Origin: JADZAI01 sp047602465
GTDB taxonomy: Bacteria; Pseudomonadota; Alphaproteobacteria; Micropepsales; Micropepsaceae
Length of the DNA: 64,000 nt
NCBI GenBank assembly: GCA_047602465.1
Contig: JASGHF010000001.1
Location: forward strand, 620,001 to 684,000
Direction: 5' to 3'
The translations under genes and the position numbers were made by a program. Below, one piece after another: positions 8,793-19,809 of the stretch. A model generated the notes under the pieces. It worked only from the letters and a program-made list of their open reading frames with translations. It ran no database searches and was not told the DNA's origin. How positions within the stretch are numbered: the stretch's first letter is position 1; each line of letters opens with the position of its first letter.

Positions 8793-9427
8793 TGAAGGCG
8801 CTGATCGACCGGCTTCGTGCGCGGTGGTTCAGCCTGACGAGCTCCTGCCGCGATGACAACGGCAGCGACCGTTGCATCGAAGGGCTGATCGCCAGCTACA
8901 GCGAGCCGCATCGCGCGTATCACACGCTGGCCCATCTCGACTTCGTCTTCGCCATGCTGGATGCCCACGCGGCGAAGGCCAGGGAACCGGCGCGTCTCGC
9001 CTTCGCGTGCTGGTATCACGACGTGATCTACGATCCGCGCGCGGCCGATAACGAGGCGCGGAGCGCCGAGCGGGCGACGGAAGAGCTGACCGCCATTGGC
9101 GTGATGCCGGATGTGGTGAAGCGCATCGACCGGCTGATCCGTGCCACCGCAACGCACCAGACGGCTGATGCCGACAGTGATGATGCGCTGTTCCTGGATG
9201 CGGATTTCTCAATTCTGGGCGCCGCACCGGAAATCTACGCCGCCTATGTGAAGGGCGTGCGGTTTGAATACGGCCATGTCGACGATGCTGGCTGGAAGGC
9301 CGGGCGTGGTGCATTCCTGAAAAAGGCGCTGGCGGCGGGGCGGCTGTTCCGGACCGATGTGTTCGAGACCGCCTATGGCGCGCAGGCGCGGGCGAACGTG
9401 ACGGCGGAGTTGAAGGCGCTCGGCTAG
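8789..9427 (+). CDS. predicted HD-superfamily phosphohydrolase
   Basis: A 212-residue protein resembling COG4339, predicted metal-dependent HD phosphohydrolases. Visible are an early His-x-x-x-His-Leu (YHTLAHLDFVF), the HD doublet in ACWYHDVIYDPRAADNE, a later TATHQT and an Asp in FLDADFSILG. These are candidate metal ligands. The substrate is unknown. Its ATG overlaps the carA stop (ATGA), so it is translationally coupled to carA, hinting at a nucleotide-related role, but that is only context. No signal peptide or membrane segment. Confidence 0.8.
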   Translation: MMKALIDRLRARWFSLTSSCRDDNGSDRCIEGLIASYSEPHRAYHTLAHLDFVFAMLDAHAAKAREPARLAFACWYHDVIYDPRAADNEARSAERATEELTAIGVMPDVVKRIDRLIRATATHQTADADSDDALFLDADFSILGAAPEIYAAYVKGVRFEYGHVDDAGWKAGRGAFLKKALAAGRLFRTDVFETAYGAQARANVTAELKALG

Positions 9428-9537
9428 CGCCGGGCGGCGAAGGCCTGGCCCATCACAACGCCGTCCTCTGTGCGCTTCCGCACAGACCGCAGATGATGCC
9501 CTCCCCGAACCTGCGTTCGTATTGGGGGGGATGATCC

Positions 9538-10338
9538 ATGAACTACAAAGTCGTGTGCGGGGCGCTGGCATTGATGCTCGTTGCCAGCGGGGCGTCTTCG
9601 GCGGCGGACGAGAAGCCGGTCGAGGTTATGATCCTCGCCACCACGCATTTCGACAATCCGGGACGCGACGCTTTCAATGTCGCCTTTGATGACGTCCTGT
9701 CCGCGAAACGTCAGGGCGAAATCGCCGTCGTCGCCGAAGCGTTGAAGACATTCGCGCCCACCGCCGTCGCGGTGGAGTGGAGCGCCGACGCGGCCGCCAA
9801 AGACTACGCGGCCTTCCTCGCCGGCACACTGGAAACGTCGCGCAACGAAGTGGTGCAGATCGGCTTTCGCCTGGCGGCGGCGCAGAAACTGGAGGCGGTC
9901 CACGGGATCGACGTCGCCGGCGATCTGCCCTTCGACGCATTGACCGGATTCCTCGAAAAGCGGGGCGAGATGCCACGGCTGGAGGCCGACCTCGCCGCGA
10001 TCTCAACGCAGGTCACGGACACGCAGGCCGTTATCGATACGCAGAGCATCGCGGCGGTGTTTCGCCGCCTGAACGACCCGGCGCTCAGCGCTCGCGACAA
10101 CAGCTTCTATCGCGGTCTGGTGCGATACGGCGCCGGCGACGAACAACCGGGCGCGGACATGTTGATCGCATGGCAGACCCGCAACACGAAAATCTGCGCC
10201 CGTCTGGTGCAGGTGACGAAGCCGGGCGACCGGATCATCGTCCTGTATGGCAGCGGCCACGCGTTCCTGCTTCGCCAATGCGTCAGCGAGATGCCGGGCT
10301 TCCGCCTGATCGAAGCGAACGACTATCTGCCTGACTGA
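9538..10338 (+). CDS. exported DUF5694-like protein (TraB/GumN-type fold)
   Basis: A 266-residue protein with a signal peptide (MNYKVVCGALALMLVASGASSA). The mature start, VEVMILATTHFDNPGRD, the DDVLSAKRQGEIAVVAEAL segment and PTAVAVEW match DUF5694, whose members share the T-x-H-F and V-E-W features with TraB/GumN-like proteins thought to be metal-dependent. The C-terminus has VLYGSGHAFLLRQCV, a second conserved G-x-G-H element. Two Cys near the C-terminus could form a periplasmic disulphide. The start follows GGGGGG-ATGATCC. The role is unknown; it is monocistronic between the HD gene and a convergent small gene. Confidence 0.75.
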   Translation: MNYKVVCGALALMLVASGASSAADEKPVEVMILATTHFDNPGRDAFNVAFDDVLSAKRQGEIAVVAEALKTFAPTAVAVEWSADAAAKDYAAFLAGTLETSRNEVVQIGFRLAAAQKLEAVHGIDVAGDLPFDALTGFLEKRGEMPRLEADLAAISTQVTDTQAVIDTQSIAAVFRRLNDPALSARDNSFYRGLVRYGAGDEQPGADMLIAWQTRNTKICARLVQVTKPGDRIIVLYGSGHAFLLRQCVSEMPGFRLIEANDYLPD

Positions 10339-10344
10339 CGCCGC

Positions 10345-10674
10345 TCAACGACGCGAAATCGCCTCGTTCACGCCGGCAAGGAAATCGTCGGCCTGCTGGG
10401 ATGCCGTCTTTTGCGGCCTGGGCGGTTTGGGCGCGCGGGGAGCGCGCTCCTTCGCGACCTTTTCGGCGCGCGGGCCGTCGGGCCTTTCGGGCTTGTCGAC
10501 GGTGCGTTTCTTGCCGTCGCGGCGGGCGGCGATTTCGGCTTCCAGCAGCGGCAGCAGTTCAAGCGCCTGATCGCGCTGTTTGCCCGGCGCACCTTCCGCC
10601 AGCCGCACGGCGTTGTCGTGCAGGCGCGTCAGTTCGGGCAGCGTCATCGATGGCAGGCGGGCGGCGATGGACAT
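10345..10674 (-). CDS. hypothetical protein with basic, disordered middle
   Basis: A 109-residue protein I cannot assign. The first 50 residues look helical (TLPELTRLHDNAVRLAEGA, LELLPLLEAEIAARR), followed by a Lys/Arg/Pro-rich linker and a short C-terminal helix (QQADDFLAGVNEAISRR). No cysteine, membrane segment or signal peptide is present. It is convergent with the DUF5694 gene, six bases away, and divergent from the zinc-ribbon gene. The helix-linker-helix layout suggests a small binding or scaffold protein. Confidence 0.6.
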   Translation of the reverse strand: MSIAARLPSMTLPELTRLHDNAVRLAEGAPGKQRDQALELLPLLEAEIAARRDGKKRTVDKPERPDGPRAEKVAKERAPRAPKPPRPQKTASQQADDFLAGVNEAISRR

Positions 10675-10805
10675 GGCGTCTCCAATGGCGTGCGCCTCGT
10701 TAGGAGAGTTGCCGCCGCCATGCCAGCGCCGCGACGGGCCGCCGCATGGAAGCCGGCCAGCGGCGTGAGTATTCCTTGCGCGAGGCGTCCTTCCGGAGTG
10801 CAGAC

Positions 10806-11045
10806 ATGGGCATGCGCAATTTCCTGATGTGGTTCATGTCGGCCAAGACCAGGGCGGCGGCCGAGGCGGATTCGCGGCGCTGGGGCTTCACCTGCGCGGG
10901 ATGCGGCGAACGGTTTTCGATCTGGGATATCGGCGGGCTGCGCTACAAGGCGGCGGGCGAGCCGACGAACCTGGTGATGTGCCCCAAATGCGGCCACAAG
11001 GGCATGCACAAGATCACCTATCAGGCGGACGGATCGTCTTCCTGA
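10806..11045 (+). CDS. small zinc-ribbon protein
   Basis: A 79-residue protein from ATG with CGGAG placed upstream; a longer frame from 10746 has no support. It has two Cys pairs, CAGC in TCAGCGERFSIWD and CPKC in VMCPKCGHKGMHKI, spaced as in a four-Cys zinc ribbon. An aromatic N-terminus (MRNFLMWFMSAKTR) could contact membrane or a partner. The ribbon suggests nucleic-acid or protein binding. It ends tail-to-tail with the ribbon-helix-helix gene, the two overlapping by 25 bases. Confidence 0.65.
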   Translation: MGMRNFLMWFMSAKTRAAAEADSRRWGFTCAGCGERFSIWDIGGLRYKAAGEPTNLVMCPKCGHKGMHKITYQADGSSS

Positions 11046-11212
11046 ACAGGCCTGGCGGGCGCGGCTTTGAGCCGGCCCGCCTTTCTGAGCGCCTCGCGCA
11101 GCACGTATTCGACCTGGCCGTTGACGCTTCTGAGGTCGTCATCGGCCCAGCGCTGGAGCGCCTCCATCACGTCGGCGCCCAGACGGAGGGCGAAGGCTTT
11201 CTTCTCGGCCAC
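11021..11212 (-). CDS. Arc-type ribbon-helix-helix DNA-binding protein
   Basis: A 63-residue protein starting at GTG six bases after the SPFH stop codon; the longer frame reads back into that gene. The sequence KKAFALRLGADVMEALQRWA forms the beta strand and first helix, and SVNGQVEYVLREALRKAG the second helix of an Arc/MetJ-like fold. The N-S/N-G-Q-V-E motif is common in Arc-like repressors. It is the distal gene of a two-gene operon with SPFH and could autoregulate it through the palindrome at 12107-12125. No toxin-like partner other than the SPFH gene is visible. Confidence 0.75.
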   Translation of the reverse strand: MAEKKAFALRLGADVMEALQRWADDDLRSVNGQVEYVLREALRKAGRLKAAPARPVQEDDPSA

Positions 11213-11217
11213 CTGCC

Positions 11218-12084
11218 CTATCCGTAGATGCTGCCGGCGTTCACCACCGGCTGCGTGCCACGGTCGCCGCACAACACGACCAGGAGGTTGGAGACCATCG
11301 CCGCCTTGCGCTCGTCATCCAGCGTGACGACGTCGCGTTCGGCGAGCTGCTGGAGCGCCATTTCGACCATCGACACCGCGCCTTCAACGATGCGGGTGCG
11401 GGCCGAGATGATGGCGCTGGCCTGCTGACGCTGCAGCATGGCCTGGGCCACTTCCGGCGCGAAGGCGAGATGGGTGATGCGGGCCTCGATGACCTTCACG
11501 CCGGCGCTGGCGAGGCGTTCCTGCACCTCTTCACGCAGTCGATCGGCGATTTCGGCGTGATGGCTGCGCAACGAGACCGCGCCCGTGTCGTGCGAGTTGT
11601 ACGGGAACGACTGCGCCATCTGGCGGAGCGCCGATTCCGACTGGATCTTCACGAAGTCGACGTAGTCATCGACCAGAAACAGCGCTTCGGCGGTATCGAC
11701 AACCTGCCACACGATCACCGCCGCGATCTCGATAGGATTGCCTTCAAGATCGTTCACCTTGAGCTTCGACGACTCGAAATTGCGCACGCGCACCGAGACC
11801 GCCTTCTTGGTGTAGAATGGATTGACGTAGCGCGGACCGGCGTCGTGAACCGTACCGACATAGCGCCCGAAAAACTGAAGCACCTTGGCTTCGTTGGGCG
11901 CGACCGTGAAGAACCCGATCATAGCGCCCGCCGCCGTGGCGAAGATGAGCGCCGCCGGCACGATCTGCGCCGGTGACTTGAGCTTGATGCCATAAACGAG
12001 CCAGCCGACCGCCGCGAGCGCGACGACGGCCAGACCCAGAAGCGCCGGAATGCCGGGCGCTGCGGTGTAGGTGCGTTCTTTCAT
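11218..12084 (-). CDS. SPFH/band-7 domain membrane protein
   Basis: A 288-residue protein from ATG (MKERTYTAAPG); GGAGGGG directly upstream supports this start over the one four codons earlier. Two N-terminal hydrophobic segments (about residues 12-34 and 43-63) are followed by an SPFH domain (VAPNEAKVLQFFGRYVGTV, GPRYVNPFY ... VRVRNFESSKLKVND, NPIEIAAVIVWQV). The C-terminal part is helical (HLAFAPEVAQAMLQRQQASAI). Such stomatin/flotillin-like proteins organise membrane microdomains. It is cotranscribed with a ribbon-helix-helix regulator, and an AT-rich promoter with a palindrome lies just upstream. Confidence 0.9.
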   Translation of the reverse strand: MKERTYTAAPGIPALLGLAVVALAAVGWLVYGIKLKSPAQIVPAALIFATAAGAMIGFFTVAPNEAKVLQFFGRYVGTVHDAGPRYVNPFYTKKAVSVRVRNFESSKLKVNDLEGNPIEIAAVIVWQVVDTAEALFLVDDYVDFVKIQSESALRQMAQSFPYNSHDTGAVSLRSHHAEIADRLREEVQERLASAGVKVIEARITHLAFAPEVAQAMLQRQQASAIISARTRIVEGAVSMVEMALQQLAERDVVTLDDERKAAMVSNLLVVLCGDRGTQPVVNAGSIYG

Positions 12085-12106
12085 GATCCCCTCCATCGAT
12101 TTACAG

Positions 12107-12140
12107 TGATATTATTATGATATCATTTCAAGGAATCCAA
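12107..12140 (-). promoter_or_regulatory. promoter and palindromic operator of the SPFH/RHH operon
   Basis: On the minus strand TTGGAT (12135-12140) and TAATAA (12112-12117) are 17 bases apart. An inverted repeat TGATAT-N7-ATATCA (12107-12125) overlaps the -10 box. The patch is strikingly AT-rich for this genome. The ribbon-helix-helix protein of the same operon is the obvious candidate ligand; that link is inference. Confidence 0.5.
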
Positions 12141-12316
12141 GTGAGGGCGATCACAGAGATGCATTCGGGAGGATTGCGGCAGGCTTTGTGTGCGGTGCGG
12201 CAATCACGGCTTGCGCCACCCGCCGCGCCGCCTTAGACGATCCGCTTAACCTACATTCCGGATTCTCTTCGGGCCGCGGCACGCCGCGCGTCCGGACGTG
12301 CGCGCGAAGGACTGCC

Positions 12317-15577
<3,261 letters not shown>

Positions 15578-15830
15578 GCCGAGCGGCTAATATAATGTCG
15601 TGAAATCAGAGATTTAGTTCGCGTTTGCGCAAGACTCTTGCAGTCGCCCGAGGGCGGGACTAGCTTTTTGCGTCTGCGCTGCCCGGTTCCCGGGCGGCCT
15701 GAGGGACAAATACCGGCCCGGCCGTTGGCCATTTTCAGGAGCAATGACCCGCCGTCGTGAGGCCTCGCCTCGCGATAGAGCGGTTTTGACGCTCTGGAGG
15801 TGAGGCGGCGGGCAGGCTTCGAGGAGTGCT

Positions 15831-16304
15831 ATGGAACGCGTACCGATGACCGCACCCGGGCTGGTGAAGCTGGAAGATGAGGTCAAGAACCTGAAGCATG
15901 TCGAGCGGCCCGCCGTCATCCGCGCCATCGCGGAAGCGCGGGCGCATGGCGATCTTTCGGAGAACGCCGAGTATCACGCAGCCAAGGAGCGCCAAGGCTT
16001 TATCGAAGGCCGCATCCTTGAGCTGGAAGACGTGATCGGCCGCGCCCAGGTGATCGACCCGGCGAAGCTGTCGGGCAAGACGGTGAAGTTCGGGGCGACC
16101 GTGACGGTGGTCGACGAGGACACCGACAAGGAAGCGACCTATCAGATCGTCGGCGACATGGAGGCCGACCTGAAGCTGAAGCGCATCTCGCTGTCTTCGC
16201 CCATCGCGCGCGCGCTGATCGGCAAGTCGGTGGGCGACAGCGTGGAAGTCGCGGCCCCCGGCGGCGCCAAGAGCTACGAAATCACCAAGGTGAAGTTCGT
16301 CTGA
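15831..16304 (+). CDS. greA: transcription elongation factor GreA
   Basis: Rescues backtracked RNA polymerase by stimulating transcript cleavage; 157 residues. The N-terminal coiled coil (LVKLEDEVKNLKHVERPAV) carries the acidic tip HGDLSENAEYHAAKE that reaches the active site, followed by the C-terminal FKBP-like domain (TVKFGATVTVVDEDT ... SPIARALIGKSVGD). GAGGAG lies before the ATG. About 250 bases separate it from carB; I see no clear promoter or RNA gene in that gap. The following glycosyltransferase frame touches its stop codon. Confidence 0.97.
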   Translation: MERVPMTAPGLVKLEDEVKNLKHVERPAVIRAIAEARAHGDLSENAEYHAAKERQGFIEGRILELEDVIGRAQVIDPAKLSGKTVKFGATVTVVDEDTDKEATYQIVGDMEADLKLKRISLSSPIARALIGKSVGDSVEVAAPGGAKSYEITKVKFV

Positions 16305-17371
16305 CCTCGCCGGATCTGCGCCAGCTCGCGGTCGTCGCCCCCAACCTGCACTACCGCTATTCGGGCGTGACGGCGTCGATCGTCGCCATCGTGCCGGAGC
16401 AGGTGAAGACGCTGGCGATCGCGAGCACGGGGCCGCATCTGCCGCCGCACGTGCCGCGCATTCCCTTCCGCCAGATCCTGACGCGGGGCTGGTCACGGCC
16501 GCCTGAAGGCAGGAAAAAGCGCATCTGGCACGCGCGCCGGAACGACGAGATGCTGATTGGCGTGATGTTGCGGCATGTGTTGCGGCAGCCCTGGCTGCTG
16601 GTGTTTTCCAGCGTGGCGCAGAGGAAGCGCACCGGGCTGACGCGATGGCTGATGCGGCGCATGGACGCCATCGTCAGCCCGTCGGAATATTCGGCGGCTT
16701 TCTGCGAAGGCCCGGTCGAGGTGGTGCATCACGGCGTCGATACGGTGAAATTCTCCCCTGCCCCGGACCGGGCCGCCGCCTGGGCGGAAACGGGGCTGCC
16801 GGGCAAATACGGCATCGGGGTTTTCGGGCGCGTTCGGCACCAGAAAGGCACCGATCTTTTCATCGAGGCGATGGTGAAGTTGCTGCCGCGCTATCCGGAC
16901 TGGACGGCGGTGGTGACGGGGCTGATGGCGCCGGAGGAGCGCGGGTTTGTGAGCGAGCTGAAGGTGAAGATCGCCGAGGCAGGGCTGGAAAATCGCATCG
17001 CGCTGCTGGGCGAGCGGCCGCAGGACGAGGTGCCGGCATGGTTCCGGCGGGTGACGCTGTATGTGGCGCCGATGCGCAATGAGGGTTTCGGGCTGACGCC
17101 GCTGGAGGCGATGGCGTCGGGCGCCGCCGTGGTGGCGACGCGGACGGGCGCTGCGCCCTATCTGGTGAAGGAGGGGGTTACGGGCGAGATCGTGCCGCCG
17201 GGGGATCTGGAGGCGCTGGCGGCGGCGATCGAGCCTTTTCTGGTCGATCCGGCGAAGGCGGAGGCGTTCGGGGCGGCGGGGCGTGAGAAGGCGGTGAAGG
17301 AGCATTCGATCGAGGCGGAAGCCGCGAAGATGAACGCCTTCTATGCGCGGCTGTGGCGGGAGATGGCGTGA
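16301..17371 (+). CDS. GT4-type glycosyltransferase
   Basis: A glycosyltransferase of about 356 residues with a GT-B fold. The C-terminal half has the donor-site region KYGIGVFGRVRHQKGTDLFIE and the E-x7-E element MRNEGFGLTPLEAMASG-AAVVATRTG typical of GT4. The start is problematic. The family-like N-terminus LAVVAPNLHYRYSGVTASIV begins upstream of the first standard start codon (GTG at 16367), and no ATG, GTG or TTG lies in frame before it. A CTG overlapping the greA stop (CTGA, 16301) is the only plausible position, so I use it. It may be a lipopolysaccharide or lipid mannosyltransferase. It overlaps the next gene by four bases (GTGA). Confidence 0.75.
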   Translation: MTSPDLRQLAVVAPNLHYRYSGVTASIVAIVPEQVKTLAIASTGPHLPPHVPRIPFRQILTRGWSRPPEGRKKRIWHARRNDEMLIGVMLRHVLRQPWLLVFSSVAQRKRTGLTRWLMRRMDAIVSPSEYSAAFCEGPVEVVHHGVDTVKFSPAPDRAAAWAETGLPGKYGIGVFGRVRHQKGTDLFIEAMVKLLPRYPDWTAVVTGLMAPEERGFVSELKVKIAEAGLENRIALLGERPQDEVPAWFRRVTLYVAPMRNEGFGLTPLEAMASGAAVVATRTGAAPYLVKEGVTGEIVPPGDLEALAAAIEPFLVDPAKAEAFGAAGREKAVKEHSIEAEAAKMNAFYARLWREMA

Positions 17372-18618
17372 CGGACGCACCGATCACGACCGCGCGGCGG
17401 CAGGCGGCGGTGATTTTCGTCTTCATCACCATCGTGATCGATGTGCTGGCGATGGGGATCATCATCCCCGTTCTGCCGCATCTGGTCCTGGACTTTCAGG
17501 GCGGCGACGACGCTTCGGCGGCGGAAATCTACGGCCTGTTCGGGCTGGTGTTCGCGGCGGCGCAGTTCTTTTTCTCGCCCATTCTGGGGGCGCTGTCGGA
17601 CCGCTTCGGGCGGCGGCCGGTGCTGCTGATTTCGGTCTTCGGACACGGGCTGGATTTCATCCTGATGGCGCTTGCCCCGACGCTGTGGTGGCTGTTTGCG
17701 GGGCGTGTCATTTCAGGGGTGACGGCGGCGAGTTTTTCGACGGCCAACGCCTATATCGCCGATGTGACGCCGCCGGAGAAACGCGCCCAGTCGTTCGGCA
17801 TGATGGGGGCGGCGTTCGGCCTCGGCTTCGTGATCGGACCGGCCATCGGCGGCATTGCGGGCGAGATCGACCCGCGCCTGCCCTTCTGGATCGCGGCGGG
17901 TCTGTGCCTGCTGAACGCGGCCTATGGCTATTTCGTGCTGCCGGAGTCGCTGCCGCCCGAACGGCGGACCGCCATCGCGTGGCGAAAGGCCAATCCGGTC
18001 GGGTCGCTGGGCTTCCTGCGCCAGCATGGCGAGGTGATCTGGCTGGCGGCGGTTTCGGTGATCTTCAACACCGCGTTCTGGGTGATCCCGTCGACCTCCG
18101 TTCTCTATACCGGCCACCGCTTCGGGTGGACCGAGGGGGATGTGGGCGTGATGCTGGCGGTGATCGGCATCTGCAACATCGTGGTGCAGATGCTTCTGAT
18201 CCGCCCGGCGGTCAGGATTTTCGGCGAGCCGCTGGCGCTGCGGATCGGCCTCGTCTCGTCCATCGCCGGGATGACGATCTACGGGCTGGCGCCGGTCGGC
18301 TGGGTGTTCCTGATCGGGATCGTGTTCCAGTCGCTCGCCGGGCTGATGGGGCCGTCGCTGCAGGCGCTGATGACCCGCCGCGTGGGCGTGACCGAGCAGG
18401 GCAAGCTGCAGGGAGCGCTGTCCAGCGCCATCGGGATCGCCGGGATGATCGGGCCGATCCTGTTCAGCCAGGTCTATGCCTGGTCGATCACCGGGGGCGC
18501 CTGGCTGGGCATTCCGGGCGCGGCCTTCCTGGTGGCGGCGGCGCTGAACGTGCTGGCGCTGGGCGTCGCCTGGACCGCGACGCGGCACGAGGCCCCGATC
18601 ACCCGCATCGAAAGCTAG
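17368..18618 (+). CDS. TetA-like MFS drug exporter
   Basis: A 416-residue, twelve-segment major facilitator of the DHA1/TCR family. Motif A between segments 2 and 3 is GALSDRFGRRPVLL, and motif C, AAFGLGFVIGPAIGG, lies in segment 5; both mark proton-coupled drug antiporters. It starts at GTG overlapping the stop of the glycosyltransferase (GTGA), so the two are coupled. A frame five codons longer exists but lacks support. The substrate is unknown; similarity to TetA does not prove tetracycline export. Confidence 0.88.
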   Translation: MTDAPITTARRQAAVIFVFITIVIDVLAMGIIIPVLPHLVLDFQGGDDASAAEIYGLFGLVFAAAQFFFSPILGALSDRFGRRPVLLISVFGHGLDFILMALAPTLWWLFAGRVISGVTAASFSTANAYIADVTPPEKRAQSFGMMGAAFGLGFVIGPAIGGIAGEIDPRLPFWIAAGLCLLNAAYGYFVLPESLPPERRTAIAWRKANPVGSLGFLRQHGEVIWLAAVSVIFNTAFWVIPSTSVLYTGHRFGWTEGDVGVMLAVIGICNIVVQMLLIRPAVRIFGEPLALRIGLVSSIAGMTIYGLAPVGWVFLIGIVFQSLAGLMGPSLQALMTRRVGVTEQGKLQGALSSAIGIAGMIGPILFSQVYAWSITGGAWLGIPGAAFLVAAALNVLALGVAWTATRHEAPITRIES

Positions 18619-18672
18619 GCTTGCGCCGGACGGCGGGCTTCGCCAAGACGGGCGCTCGCAAAGGACACGCTC

Positions 18673-19269
18673 ATGCCTCCAGCCAAATCTGCGGCAGGCG
18701 CATGGCAGCGCATGCTGTCGGGACGCCGCCTCAATCTCCTCGATCCCTCGCCCTTCGATGTCGAAATCGACGACATCGCGCACGGCCTTGCCCGTGTCGC
18801 CCGCTGGAACGGGCAGACCAAGGGCAGCCACGCCTTCTCCGTCGCGCAGCACTGCATGCTGGTGGAGCGGCTGGCGATCCAGCTGAAGCCCAATCTGACG
18901 CGCGAGGGGCGGCTGGCCGCCCTGCTGCACGACGCCCCGGAATATGTGATCGGCGACCTGATCTCGCCGTTCAAGCGCGCCGTCGGCATCAACTACAAGG
19001 ATCTGGAGAACCGTCTGCAGGCGGCGATCCATATCCGGTTCGGCCTGCCGCCGGTGATGCCCGACACGCTGCACAAGCTGATCAAGAAGGCCGATACGGG
19101 CGCGGCCTATTTCGAGGCGACGCAGCTGGCGGGCTTTGATGTCGCAGAGGCAAAACGCTTCTTCGGCGAGCCGAAGGGCATGGCCTATAAAAGGCTGACA
19201 CCCTGGGAAGTGACCGACGCGCAGACGCGCTTCGTCAAGCGCTTCAACGAATTGAGCGGAACCGCCTGA
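18673..19269 (+). CDS. HD-domain nucleotidase-like protein (YfbR type)
   Basis: A 198-residue HD-domain protein. The metal-binding pattern is clear: HAFSVAQHCMLVE (first His), ALLHDAPEYVIGDLISPFK (His-Asp with the E-Y-x-x-G-D-L characteristic of YfbR-like enzymes) and a late KKADTGAAYFE (Asp). YfbR enzymes dephosphorylate deoxyribonucleoside 5'-monophosphates; the same activity is likely but not proven. It follows the exporter by 54 bases and precedes the phosphatase-like gene by five, forming a run with the NAD regulator. Confidence 0.85.
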   Translation: MPPAKSAAGAWQRMLSGRRLNLLDPSPFDVEIDDIAHGLARVARWNGQTKGSHAFSVAQHCMLVERLAIQLKPNLTREGRLAALLHDAPEYVIGDLISPFKRAVGINYKDLENRLQAAIHIRFGLPPVMPDTLHKLIKKADTGAAYFEATQLAGFDVAEAKRFFGEPKGMAYKRLTPWEVTDAQTRFVKRFNELSGTA

Positions 19270-19274
19270 GAGCC

Positions 19275-19796
19275 ATGAGCCGGATCATCGTCTGCCCCCT
19301 GTCGCGGATCGACGACGTCATCAAGACGGAGCGCGCATCGCATCTGCTGACGCTGCTGGGGCCGGACTACATGATCAGCCATCACGGCGCGATGCCGGAG
19401 GGCCGCCATCTGCGCGTGAGGGTCCACGACATTCCCGAACCCCTGCCCGGCCAGATCGCGCCGCAGCGCGGCCATGCCGAGCAGGTGCTGGCCTTCGCCG
19501 ATACGTGGGACCGCGTTTCGCCCATGGTGATCCATTGCTGGGCGGGGATCAGCCGTTCGACCGCCGCGATGTGGATGACGCTGTGCAAGCTGAACCCGCA
19601 AGCGGACGAGTTCGCGATCCTGTCCGCGATGCGCGAGCGCGCGCCGCATATCGCGCCGAACCGTCTGCTGGTCGCGCATGCCGACGACCTGCTGGGGCGT
19701 GACGGACGGATGGTGGATGCGCTGGACGCCGCAGGCCCCGCCATCGCGGCGAGCGAGGGCTTCCCCTTTTCCTGCCCGTCGATTTCACGCTGCTGA
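19275..19796 (+). CDS. protein tyrosine/dual-specificity phosphatase-like protein
   Basis: A 173-residue protein with the cysteine phosphatase P-loop HCWAGISRS (Cys88, Arg94). The preceding HDIPEPLPGQ may provide the general acid Asp52. The family is widespread in alphaproteobacteria and its substrate is not known. It is cytosolic, without signal peptide. The last ten codons, after SEGFPF, read as a short Ser/Cys-rich tail following a CCCCTTTTCC run; reading one frame over gives a different hydrophobic tail, so a small frameshift near the 3' end is possible. It follows the HD gene by five bases. Confidence 0.78.
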   Translation: MSRIIVCPLSRIDDVIKTERASHLLTLLGPDYMISHHGAMPEGRHLRVRVHDIPEPLPGQIAPQRGHAEQVLAFADTWDRVSPMVIHCWAGISRSTAAMWMTLCKLNPQADEFAILSAMRERAPHIAPNRLLVAHADDLLGRDGRMVDALDAAGPAIAASEGFPFSCPSISRC

Positions 19797-19809
19797 CGGC
19801 CAGGACGGC

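Noticed and set aside
12097..12316. Small-RNA or riboswitch in the SPFH-carB gap
   Set aside because: Apart from the AT-rich promoter palindrome I saw no conserved fold or terminator; carB has an ordinary start.
15645..15668. Terminator-like GCCC-GA-GGGC stem before TTTTT after carB
   Set aside because: The loop would be only two bases and the stem four, too weak to call.
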